A stretch of DNA of 64,000 nucleotides from Leptodactylus fallax (lineage: Eukaryota > Chordata > Amphibia > Anura > Leptodactylidae): assembly GCA_947044405.1 (NCBI GenBank), contig CAMRHE010000156.1:849001-913000 (forward strand), written 5' to 3'. The notes under the pieces were generated by a model. The model made no database searches, had not been told where the DNA came from, and was given only the letters and a program-made list of their open reading frames with translations. Shown piece by piece: positions 22,202 to 33,357 of this stretch (positions are counted from its first letter, which is position 1; each line of letters begins with the position of its first letter). A program made the translations under genes and the position numbers.

Positions 22202-22329
22202 CAGGGGAGTAACTAGCAAAGACTGGGCCCCCAGCAAACTTTTGACTTGGGGCCCACCCACGGCATAGCACCCCCTTTCCTGACCTCCACACAGTATAAC
22301 ACCCCATTTACACACACTATAATATCCTA

Positions 22330-22800
22330 TAGTGGTCTCCAGACAGTATAATGTCCTATAGTGGGCCCTCCACGTCCTATAATATCCCATAGCGGCCCCT
22401 CCACAAGGTATAATGTCCCACAGTGGCTTCTACACACGATATTATATTTTCACAGTGGCCCCTCCGCACAGTATTATGTACCACAGTGGCCCCTCCACAT
22501 CAGTATTATGTCCCACAGTGGCCCTCTGCGCAGTATTATATCCCACAGTGGCTCCTCCACACAGTATTATGTCCCACAGTGGCCCCTCCACACAGTATTA
22601 TGTCCCACAGTGGCCCTCTGTGCAGTATTATATCCCACAGTGGCCCTCTCACACAGTATTATGTCCCACAGTGGCCCCTCCACATAGTATTATGTCCCAC
22701 AGTGGCCCCTGCACACAGTATTATGTCCCACAGTGGCCCCTGCACACAGTATTGTGCCCCATAGTGGCTCCTGCACACAGTATTATGCACCGTAGTGGAC
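22330..22800. repeat. 31-bp tandem repeat array (about 15 units)
   Basis: Units of CACAGTGGCCCCTCCACACA plus GTATTATGTCC. They generate repeated-peptide open frames on the plus strand that are not genes. Confidence 0.9.
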
Positions 22801-22810
22801 CACCCAAAAA

Positions 22811-23141
22811 CTATTATTATGCCCTGGGGTCTTTTCAAACCTCAGAGTATAAAGAGCGGAGGCCCAGGGGAGGTGACAAACATAAAAACCAATGTTACTC
22901 TCCTGGCCTCCGACACACTCCCTGATTCTTTCGGCCCTCTTCAATGTTGGCACAGATGTCATGTGGGCCAGGCATGGGCCATGTGATGTCTGGGACGTCA
23001 CTAAAGAGGACCAAAGATTGCAGGTAGTCACACCGGAGTGCATGAGAGATGAGTAACACTGGTTTTTATGTTCGCTCACCTCCCCTGGGCCTCCAATCAT
23101 TATATTCTGGGGTCTGAAAAGACCCTAGAGTATAATAATAG
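22811..23141. repeat. Foldback cassette, copy B (331 bp)
   Basis: Begins CTATTATTATGCCCTGGGGT and ends AGAGTATAATAATAG. It is inverted relative to copies A and C with respect to the adjoining tandem array, as expected for a whole-core inversion. Confidence 0.78.
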
Positions 23142-23239
23142 CAGTATTTGTTGGAGTTTGCCCAACAAATGCCACAGGCCCGCGACCTCACTTACCGATC
23201 CCCACTCCTGCTCACAGCCACATGCGGAAGAAGAGGCAG

Positions 23240-25961
23240 CGTGAGCATGTATTTAAGCAGTGTATAACACAGTGCCCTATGAGAACTTGAGCAGTATATA
23301 CATAACATTACGTTTTGATACAACAAAAAGGAGTTGCCCAGCCTCTTCCAGCTACCTACAAAGTGCATAGATACATATTGACACCGAGCATTTCTTCCAC
23401 ATAACAAATGATTCATATTTACAGTATAACAATTGCATAATTCTATATACATATATAAATATATATAACTGCTGTTCATTTCTAACACTACCAACTCCAC
23501 TCAGGTGCATTTTGTTCCTTGGAACATGGAGGTAGTGTGAGGGAGGAAGAAGAGCAGGTAGGGAGGCAAGAATGACACAGGCATGTTCTTATCACTTCCT
23601 TGACATGTAGTGCATTTAAATCCATTTCAATAATATGGGTGATGCACACCTATAGCTGATCACTCATGTTACTACCCCTTGACTGCTTAGGGGATTTTAC
23701 AATACATTGCAATGTATTAGTGACGGGAAGGGGTTAAATAGATTAAAGGAACTATTCAGAAAGTACTGTGTACAACAAATTTTTTTTTAATACCCTCACC
23801 TCTTAGAAGTTATATGTGAGAGGTACTGGCACCAAGTGAAAATGTCAGCTATCTACAAATAAATTGTAATCTACATCCATTATAGTTATTGTCAGTTCCG
23901 TTATATATGGGCCTTTCCCCCCCCCCCCCCACCCCCTCCCACAAGCGCTAAACATCTATGTGGTTCACTACATGTGTGCAATCTAATGTGCGGTATCCCG
24001 TATCATGTCAAGTCAAAATGAAAAGATCTCTGCTTCAATTATTCCTGAACAATACATGAATGTGACGGCTAGGCGATTCTTTAACACTGCACTGGAGGTA
24101 TTTTGTTAGAAGACTCCACATAAATGCTTTCTATAGAAACTGTTATATCCTAAAGTATCCCATTTAGCTACAAAATACAGATGTATTTAAGCCAGACAAT
24201 AGAAATCCAACAATGGGTGAGTTCTCTGACTTGTTCTTTCAGATAACTTCTTTAAAGCTGATGCTGGTCACATAGTCTCAGTATTTGTTAAACACTTCCA
24301 GAGTGCAAATAGCATAAATAACAGAATATCGCTGAACAAAGAATGTGTATATCCACCATCTAATCATAACTCAATTGTAAGATACAAAGAATCAAACACA
24401 AATACGATATGCAAAGTTCTTCAATTCTAAACTTGTTAAATAATTCAAAAGTCTGCACGTAAATTCAAATTCTTCTACCAGATTCATTGTGTTGAGAAAA
24501 GAATAAATGTCCCAAGTTAAATCTGAGAATAATGAAAACTGATAAGAGAAGATAATGGCACAAAAGTGAAAAATAAGAGAAACAGAACATATCCACACTG
24601 GTTTGCCGCCAGTCTGGTTAAGGGCAACATATTATAACAGTGTTGAATAAAAACAAATGCAAATCCAATGCATGCAGTATGTCAGAAAATGGAATAAAAA
24701 CAACCATAAATGAATATTTCAGACAATACACTAAAACCTAGAAGAAACTTTTTATCTATGAAGAATATTTCCTGTTGCCTAAGAGCCAATCATGTCTCAG
24801 AAATGATTGGACATAATGAGGAAGGTTGACATTGGAATCCATCGATCAGACATGCAAAATATTTTTTACGCAATTTATGATTCTTTCTTTGATCAGTTTC
24901 CACTTGCTGTAAAAATAGGCAAGTTAAAGTCAAACTCTGTTATAGTAACTATGTACTGTACATATAGAAATTTTTAACATGAACAAACCTTTGCAGGATG
25001 CATGTTGTTAGGTGTCACAGACAAAATTTTAACCCGCTATTACCATCTGTGTGCAACAGAATACTCTACACATAAGACATTACATTTATTCCTGTATTTT
25101 AAAAATTATGTATTAAAAAGTTTCTGGCATCAAAGATTGAACAGAATAATTTCTTGTCTTTGGCAAGTGGTGGATGCATTTAGTAGTAAATAGCCCCCGT
25201 CCTGTGAGAGGGATTTTGATTTGTAATTTTTAGGTGTTAGGCACATCCTCCACTTTTGGCTGGCGATGAAAATACATTATATATACAATAATTTCTCCAT
25301 GAACTGCAATTTCTTGGTATCATACCTAAATACTTTTAAGCTCATTTAGGTAGCATTTATAACAAATGTACTGTGTAATGATGTGTACATGTAATGAGTG
25401 TCCCATTTGTTAGCTGAAATTTTAGCATTATCACTTTTACTTGTGATCACACTAATAATCTCCAGTCACAGGAATCCTCTTTCAAAATGACACATGGCCG
25501 CACTGCATATTTCCTTCCTTCAAGTGCTTTATATAATAAAGTGATAATATATACGTATAGATATGTCATGAAAAGTTCAATTGGCATATTCATCCACTAT
25601 AGGCTAAGGACACACATTACAGAAATGCTGTGTTTTTTTGTTGCAGTTTTTGATGCGTTGTTTTTAAGCCAAAGCCCGGAGTGTATTTTGAAGAAGAGAA
25701 ATATACGTGCTTCCTTTATATTTCCCATTCTATTTTTTGTCTTTGGCTCAAAAAAGCAGAAGTATCTGCAACAAAAATAACAGCTTTTCCACAACTTTTG
25801 GCCTCAGTTTTAAAGAGGTATAAAGTCGATTGCTTGTCCATATGGTGAAACCACAGCTGGGACCTTGAAGTAGAAAGACACCATTTAAAGGGGCCTGGTA
25901 TTAAGTATTGCTACTTTTTGAGAACACTGCCCTGGCTGTCAAGTGGCTTTTACCTGTTTAA
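23240..25961. other. AT-rich sequence, no gene recognised
   Basis: A poly-C run lies near 23919-23930. No coding motif, element end or RNA gene was found. It may be intronic or intergenic single-copy DNA. Confidence 0.4.
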
Positions 25962-27171
25962 CTCCTTAAGGACCTGGACGATTTTCGTTTTTCCCTCCCC
26001 ACATTCCAAGAGCCATAACTTTTTCATTTTTCATTTCACAGAGTCACATGATGGCTTATTGTGTGCGAAACAAATTGTACTTTGTAATGATACCATTCAA
26101 TATGCTGTGCAATGTACTGGGAAGCTGGAGAAAAATTCAGAATGAGGTGCAATTGGAGAAAAACTGCATTTGCGCCAATTTCATGGGTTTAATTTTTATG
26201 GCGGTCACTGTGTGGTAAAAATGACATGTTACCTGTATTCTGCAGGTCATTATGAACACGATGATACCAAATTTATATAGTATTTGTAATGTTTTGATAC
26301 CTTTTAAAAAATTTAAATCTTTGCAAAATAGAAAAAAAAATTTGTGTCGCCTTATTGTGACACCTGTAGCTTTTTCATATTTACATGTATGGAGCTGGGT
26401 AAGGCGTCTTTTAATGCGGTACAACATGACATTTTTATTGATACCATTTGGGGAAAGATCTGATGGTTTGATCATTTTTTATTCAATTCTTTATAGGAGG
26501 CAAAATGTTGAAAAAAACGCTATTTGGCCATTTTGATTTTTTTTTGCTGCAACGCCATTCACTGTATGGAATAAATATTTTAATATTTTAATAGTTTGGG
26601 CATTTTTGAGTGCAGGGATACCTAATATCTGATGTAGGGAAAGGGGGGTGATTTGAACTTTTGTGTTTTTTTATATTTTTTTTTATACTTTTAAAAACTT
26701 TTTTTTTTCTCTTCTTTTACTTTTATGATCAGACCCCCTAGGGACCCTGAAACCTAGGGGGTCTGATCACTCGTACTATTCACTGCAATACTACTGTATT
26801 GCAGTGAATAGCAAAATGCCTTCACTTCTATTAGACGATGCCTCTGGCATTGTGTAATAGCTCTAATGTAATGACAAGCCTGGGAACCTTCAATAGGCTC
26901 CCGACTGTCATGGCAACCGATAACCGCCCTCCGATGATGTTCTGGAGGGCGGCGATCGGAGAAAAATGGCCACGCCCGTGGCGTCTGTGTAATTTAGACA
27001 CCGCGGTCCCGTTTGACCGCGACATCTAAAGGGTTAACAGTCGCGATCAGGGCAGGCACTGTATTATACAGCCGACATCCACCCTGTATGGAGAAAGCTC
27101 AGCTCCTGAGCTCTCTCCATACATCCTCATGTGACGCAGGACGTACTATTATGCCCTGGGTCGCTAAGGGG
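25962..27171. mobile_element. TTAA-flanked non-autonomous element (1210 bp)
   Basis: TTAA lies at 25958-25961 and 27172-27175. The left end CTCCTTAAGGACCTGG and the right end on the other strand CCCCTTAGCGACCCAGG form an inverted repeat. A palindromic CAGACCCCCTAGG / CCTAGGGGGTCTG lies at about 26732-26767. No transposase is present. TTAA suggests a piggyBac relative. Related inverted sequence is at 52500-53417. Confidence 0.7.
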
Positions 27172-27299
27172 TTAAAGTGAATAAATATGCGATTTGGACT
27201 TTTCATTATTTAACTATATGTAAATATTATCACTTTATTCCATTAAGGCCCTTTTTGAATGAAAGCTATATGGAGTGTGGCAGTGTGTCATTTTGAATG

Positions 27300-28030
27300 A
27301 GGATTACTATATATACATCAATTGTGAAGCAATCCTGAGACAAAATCCAGTTGAGTCCAAGATAAAAAAAGGGACTCATCACTGAAGAAAGACCACTATT
27401 CCAGCCTCCATTGCCATCTTGCTGTGTGCCATGATAGCTTTTGAAAGCAGAGGTGTGAGGTCAATGGAACACGTGTAGCTGGACATTTGTCTCATAGCCC
27501 AATGTTGTTCAAACACCTTCTGATGATTTGTTTCAACACTGCCACCCTAGCTTGTGATGGGACGTTCAATTTCACTGGTAGTACAGAATGGATTACTATG
27601 CGCCATTCTTGCAATCAGATGATCCGTCTATGCAGAGGTTCGCTTCCACACACCTCTTTCTGACATTCTAGTTCATCATTGTTCTCCCAACCATCTGGAC
27701 ATGTAACATTGAACAGTGCTGACATCTCGACCTAGGTACACAGAGATCTGCTGCAATGAGAAACCAAGGTCTTTCAAGTAAACGATTTTGTCGCTCTCAG
27801 TTGGCAACAAGTGACAATAAGTGGCACGTAAACAGACATGAGGCATCACACTTCATCTGAATTTTGTGGTTTCCTGTGGCTAAAAAACTTTGCTTTCAAT
27901 TTGGATGTTATGCTCCTCCTATATGCCACAGGTTGACATTAGGTACTTGAAAATTTGATCATTTGAAGATCATTTGCATAACCTTACAGCATACCCTTCT
28001 TGGTGTTGCAATTTCAATGTTGTAGATTGT
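27300..28030 (-). pseudogene. Fossil Tc1/mariner-type element, N-terminal half
   Basis: This aligns with the fossil at about 50270-50900 through CAGCCTCCATTGCCATCTTG, CACCCTAG...TTCAATTTCACT and later phrases. On the minus strand it includes a W-R-L-E...FFSDESLF motif, the first catalytic Asp region. It has many stops and no visible ends, and it appears much older than the other Tc1 copies. Confidence 0.55.
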
Positions 28031-30818
28031 ATGTAGATGTATATGTATAGGTCTATATTTGTATATGTGTGCCTATATACTGAATGTGTGCCTACAACAA
28101 ATGTAGCAATGTGTATGTGGTATCTTTAGATGCATCTACCTTTGTCGCACGTTCTGGCCCTTCACTTGCCTGGGTGTGGTTCCTCTGTATCACATACTCA
28201 AATTTAACATTGGTGATACAGCTCAGCAGCATGATAAATAATACATATATCTGTAGGGGTGCATGCCTTGTTGGTCCAGCCTCAAAACTACAATTGCATG
28301 CATAATGTGGCTGGCACCAGAAATGAAGACAGATGACATAACCACTCTCCATGCTTCTCTATAGATGCCAACATGGCATTTCAGAGCATGGACTAGTTGG
28401 CATGCGCACTAGGATCAAAATCTCTAAAGCTGTGTGGGGTATAATGACGAAAGTATAGGAGATATATAATAGGAAAATGAAATACAAATAGTACCAATGT
28501 ATATGACCATAAAAAAACAGAGCTACGGCAATAAGCTTACTGTAATTCATCAGCTGATTTCATTATAACATTAATAGCAATACATAAATTAATAATCCCA
28601 AAGCAAATAATGTGTACAAATATGAAAACAAACTTCAGAGATCTATCTATAAAACATAATGACAAATGACAAAAAGATGACAAAAAGAAAAAGAATAATG
28701 TCACCCTCATGCTATGATGTTACTGTATTTGTGACATGAAAATTCAATACTAAGATTGCAATGATGAAAAGTGATAATGAATCGAGCTTTGCAAAAAAAT
28801 ACGAGACGAAAAAATGTGTAAAACGTGCCAAATGCAAAAGGTGTATTACTCAGCTATAACATGTATGTAGTAAAGTGTTATGCTACAAAAACAAAAATAA
28901 ATGTGAATAAGGTTATATTTATGAATGAAAAATATCTGAAAACAGCATTAATTCTTCTAGTAACACTTGCACACAGATCTTCTGTGGATGTAGGCTTGCT
29001 CAAATCCTCCTTTCTATTAATCTCAGACATACCTGATGCCTGATGTTGAGTTCAGTCCTCTGTGGGGCCATATCATCACTTTTCAGACTCTTCCAAAGAC
29101 TGGTCACATCAAATATTAATTTGATTTATACTGGGTTCACACCTGCGCTCGGGTTTCCATTCTTTGGGTCCTCTGGGAAACATAAAAGTGTCCACAGCTG
29201 CTGTCCAGTCAGGTTTGTGCCGTGCATTCGGACACAGCAGTTACACTATTACTACTTCTTAACTGGAAATCATCATTTGAGCAACAGCGTGTCATGTGAT
29301 GTGATGTGCTGGTGCAATGACATCAAAATGCATTGATGTGCTCGATGCCATTTCCTTAGAAACTCATAAACAACTATACACAGTGATTTATGAAACATTT
29401 CTCCCATGGAATGGAAAGACGAAGGGGAAGGGGGAAGAGAAAACAGGAGAATAATAAGCAAAATGAAAAGCAAAGGAGAGGGGCCAGGATAGTACCCTGT
29501 TTTTTTGTTTCTATGTTTATAGTGTTATAAATATAGCACACTACAGTGCTCTACACTGTTATGTAGTATGTCAGTTTAATAAACTTACTATTAGAACACT
29601 GTACTATATTAATAGCGCAACATGGTGTGCCGGTGTATATTTAAAGCACATTGATAGACAATATAACACTTGACAATTTTATATTTCTGGATTGACACTT
29701 TGCTGTTAACATCAGTATGGTATCACACATGCAATAGTATTATCCACACATTAATAATCAAATTTTACCAGATATAAAGAACCTTTGTATGAATGATCTT
29801 TAACTCAGATTTAAAATCTTGTGAAAGAAAAAGTACAGCTACCAGTCAGTATGAATGCTGCCATAAATCATATCAAGCACAACTCCGAAATACTACTAAG
29901 AGGGACACTAGTTTAAGAGATTCAAGCCAAGAATTCAACATAATACGATCATTTTTGATTTACGGACAAACATAACAGCTTCTCAAAGGAAAAAGAAATT
30001 GGCAATTTTCAGCCTTATTGTATTTATGTTCAAAAACTATAACTGCATCATGCTTCACTTTAGCATTTGTGAGACTGAAGTGAGGCCCTTGCAGGATATA
30101 ATGTTTCCTTATTTATGGTCTATTCAGCAGAAATAATAGCAAACTCTTGCACAGAACTTAAGTGCATACGCACTGAAGCAAAGAACTAGATTCTAAACAC
30201 TCTGTTTGCTGAAGGCATTTTGAGTGCAACTATGTGAAATATTAATAAATCTATGTTTATTTTTGCTTCATGTAATTTCGAAAAGAAATACAGTTTATTA
30301 AAGACATCTTTTAAAATCTACATTTCGATAGTTCCTCAGTTTCATCTGTTGGAGTCTAAAAATAAGAAAAATGAATGAAGCATAAATTGATACGCCCGGT
30401 GTATTTGCTTTTAAAAGAGTACATGATGCTTTTATGGCTAAGCTCATACAACCTCTCGACAATTGGTATGCTTTTGAAAGTTACTATAAATTATACCCTG
30501 GTAAAAACTAGTTAAGAAAAAAAAAAAATCACATCTTTAACAACCTTTAGCACCTACTTAAGACTCAAGAGAAACTTCACACAGAAAGCAAAATAGTCCT
30601 GTGACTCCAACCTCCAGGACCTCTGCTGATCAGCATAAGGAGGGGGCCATAGAAATGATAAACTCACTTTTGGATAGGCCACTGTTCCTAAACAATGAAA
30701 AGGAGTTTGGCAGCTCCTTCATTATGACAAGGGTTCCAAAAACTTTGATGACATATACTAAAGAAAAGATAAGATATTACTGTTATAGTCTTTAAAATCC
30801 TGTATGGCTGGCCTCCAT

Positions 30819-30819
<1 letters not shown>
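28031..30819. other. AT-rich sequence, no gene recognised
   Basis: No coding motif, RNA gene or clear element end. A repeat-like phrase ACTGGGTTCACACCTGCGCT at about 29129 resembles short frog repeats. Confidence 0.35.

Positions 30820-30861
<42 letters not shown>
30820..30861. repeat. AT microsatellite
   Basis: About 20 AT repeats directly abut the Tc1-type element; the last TA is its target site. Confidence 0.95.
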
Positions 30862-30864
<3 letters not shown>

Positions 30865-32492
30865 TACAGACCAAAAGTTTGGACACACCTTCTCATTCCA
30901 AGAGTTTTCTGTATTTTCATGAATATAAAAATTGTAGATTCACACTGAAGGCATCAAAACTATGAATTAACACATGTGGAATTATATACTTAACAAAAAA
31001 GTGTGAAACAACTGAAAATATATCTTATATTCTAGGTTCTTCAAAGTAGCCACCTTTTGCTTTGATTACTGCTTTGCACACTCTTGGCATTCTCTTGATG
31101 AGCTTCAAGAGGTAGTCACCTGAAATGGTTTTCACTTCACAGGTGTGCTCTGTCAGGTTTAATAAGTGGGATTTCTTGCCTTATAAATGGGGTTGGGACC
31201 ATCAGTTGTGTTGTTCTGAAGTCAGGTGGATACACAGCTGATAGTCCTACTGAATGGAGTGTTAGAATTTGTATTATGGCAAGAAAAAAAGCAGGTAAGT
31301 AAAGAAAAACGAGTGGCCATCATTACTTTAAGAAATGAAGGTCAGTCAGTCCGAAAAATTGGGAACACTTTGAAAGTGTCCCCAAGTGCAGTGGCCAAAA
31401 CCATCAAGCGCTACAAAGAAACTGGCTCACATGAGGACCGCCCCAGGAAAGGAAGACCAAGAGTCACCTCTGCTGCAGAGGATAAGTTCATCCGAGTCAC
31501 CAGCCTCAGAAATCGCAGGTTAACAGCAGCTCAGATTAGAGATCAGGTCAATGCCACACAGAGTTCTAGCAGCAGACACATCTCTACAACAACTGTTAAG
31601 AGGAGACTGTGCGCAGCAGGCCTTCATGGTAAAATAGCTGCTAGGAAACCACTGCTAAGGACAGGCAACAAGCAGAAGAGACTTGTTTGGGCTAAAGAAC
31701 ACAAGGAATGGACATTAGACCTGTGGAAATCTGTGCTTTGGTCTGATGAGTCCAAATTTGAGATCTTTGGTTCCAACCACAGTGACTTTGTGCGACCCAG
31801 AAAAGGTGAACGAATGGATTCTACATGCCTGGTTCCCACCGTGAAGCATGGAGGAGGAGGTGTGATGGTGTGGGGGTGCTTTGCTGGTGACACTGTTGGG
31901 GATTTATTCAAAATTGAAGGAATACTGAACCAGCATGGTTACCACAGCATCTTGCAGCGGCATGCTATTCCATCTGGTTTGCGATTAGTTAGACCATCAT
32001 TTATTTTTCAACAGGACAATGACCCCAAACACACCTCCAGACTGTGTAAGGGCTATTTGACCAAGAAGGAGAGCGATGGGGTGCTACGCCAAATGACCTG
32101 GCCTCCACAGTCACCAGACCTGAACCCAATCAAGATGGTTTGGGGTGAGCTGGACCGCAGAGTGAAGGCAAAAGGGCCAACAAGTGCTAAGCATCTCTGG
32201 GAACTCCTTCAAGACTGTTGGAAGACCATTTCAGGTGACTACCTCTTGAAGCTCATCAAGAGAATGCCAAGAGTGTGCAAAGCAGTAATCAAAGCAAAAG
32301 GTGGCTACTTTGAAGAACCTAGAATATAAGACATATTTTCAGTTGTTTCACACTTTTTTGTTAAGTATATAATTCCACATGTGTTAATTCATAGTTTTGA
32401 TGCCTTCAGTGTGAATCTACAATTGTTATAGTCATGAAAATACAGAAAACTCTTGGAATGAGAAGGTGTGTCCAAACTTTTGGTTTGTACTG
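30862..32492 (+). mobile_element. Tc1-type transposon with DD38E spacing (1631 bp)
   Basis: The left end is CAGTACAGACCAAAAGTTTG; the right end on the other strand is CAGTACAAACCAAAAGTTTG. TA flanks both (30860-30861, 32493-32494). The inverted repeats are unusually long, about 268 bp, reaching 31130 on the left and starting near 32224 on the right, so the right repeat covers the last 34 codons of the transposase. Tc1-related elements with 38 residues between the last two catalytic acids have been described as the Intruder family; assignment here rests only on that spacing. Confidence 0.92.
31226..32329 (+). pseudogene. Tc1-type transposase, catalytic Glu changed to Lys
   Basis: A 367-codon frame is open. 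The native start is probably ATG at 31276 (MARKK), which is out of frame because the A run at 31284-31290 has one extra A; the frame starting at 31226 adds about 17 unrelated residues. Helix-turn-helix domains fill the first 120 residues, then the hinge GRPR. First Asp at residue 174 (LWSDESK), second at 264 (QQDNDPKH). The third acid, expected at 303, is Lys (NPIKMVW, codon AAG at 32132-32134). The protein could still bind the ends but should not cut DNA. Confidence 0.9.
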
Positions 32493-32503
32493 TATATGTA
32501 TAT

Positions 32504-32996
32504 AGTGACAATTGGGGGTAGTTTAGCATCAAAGGTAGCAGCTTCCTGGATTTAACAGAGGTGTTTGTAGTGCTGAGTGCCAAATAAACAGCATATCAGG
32601 TAATGGCAATCCAAAAGAAATGGCTTTATTCAGCTTGTAAGTGATAACAGGAACAAAAATAACAAAACAGCCTAGCTCACACGCAGGGCAATACCTCACT
32701 TCTTGAACCCTGACTAATTTATGAGGGCAAGATGCTTTGCTGAGGTTTCTCCACAGCAGTCTGGCTCACACTGAGCTTAACCAAGTCCGTTGTGGAATCC
32801 AGTCCTCTTGGGACAGACCACCTGTCTGTCTCCAACTGGTCCACCGTCCACCTGCTCCCTGCAGGTTACCAGCAGCACTCTCCTGCTGTGTGAACTCCCC
32901 TCTGGAGCGAAGCCCCCAGGTATGGGTGTGGTCGAGGACCTTTTCTATCCTGTTTTTGGGTCGCTCTCCAGCGCCCTCTAGGTTCACACTCTCACA
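32504..32996 (-). repeat. Downstream (3') LTR, 493 bp
   Basis: In element orientation it runs TGTGAGAGTGTGAACC to CCCCCAATTGTCAC; the outermost TG/CA pair has one change at 32504. It contains AATAAA on the minus strand (complement at 32625-32630), a possible polyadenylation signal. The other LTR has AGTAAA at that place. Confidence 0.88.
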
Positions 32997-33010
32997 TTCC
33001 CTCCCCCTCA
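32997..33010 (-). other. Polypurine tract
   Basis: On the minus strand GAGGGGGAGGGAA lies directly before the TG of the downstream LTR. This is the expected place and composition for the plus-strand primer of an LTR element. Confidence 0.8.
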
Positions 33011-33357
33011 GCTCACCACTTACGGGGTGAGCGACAATAGGACAAGACATACAATGTCGACGTCGTCCATCTTTAACCACATAAACTTGTCCAGTCACTC
33101 TCCAGACAATCTGGCGGTCTCATTTTCCAAGTTTCGGTTACTTGACATTTCCGGTTTCTCAGCACTTTTATCTTTTTGTAGATTAATTTAACAGCGATGA
33201 CATCTAACCATCTCTTACTTCTGTATGCAAATGACTGCTGCTCAATCTCTGCATTAACTTTGGAGAGCAGACCTTTCTGCTGTTCCTCTTCATTATAGTG
33301 CAGATTGCATTTTCTTATTTTGTTGACAGTTCGAGTACAGTATGGAACCTCTTCCAA
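33011..33357 (-). pseudogene. Remnant possibly from an integrase C-terminus
   Basis: Downstream of the coiled-coil frame, another frame reads a basic stretch (YRSKRWLDVIAVKLIYKKIK) and a third reads IVWRVTGQVYVVKDGRRRH just before the polypurine tract. The last is reminiscent of the end of Ty3/gypsy integrases, where a G-P-V-x-Y-x-V segment leads to a GR..RRHVDQL-like tail. The resemblance is short and in a broken frame. It would mean the old pol gene ended here before the interior was replaced. Confidence 0.35.

Larger units (their letters stand above)
22202..23239. mobile_element. hAT-type element with shared core, one end lost
   Basis: It begins CAGGGGAGTAACTAGCAAAG. Read on the minus strand, positions 23239 down to about 22300 follow the core of the elements at 19331 and 39421: GC-rich lead, foldback cassette, then tandem array. 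The far end near 23239 is abrupt and has no terminal repeat. A related left end occurs at 60741. Confidence 0.6.

Noticed and set aside
22361..22925. Open frames of 108-170 residues with repeated HSIMSHSGP-like peptides
   Set aside because: Same explanation: tandem array at 22330-22800. Minus-strand frames at 40229-40717 are rejected for the same reason.
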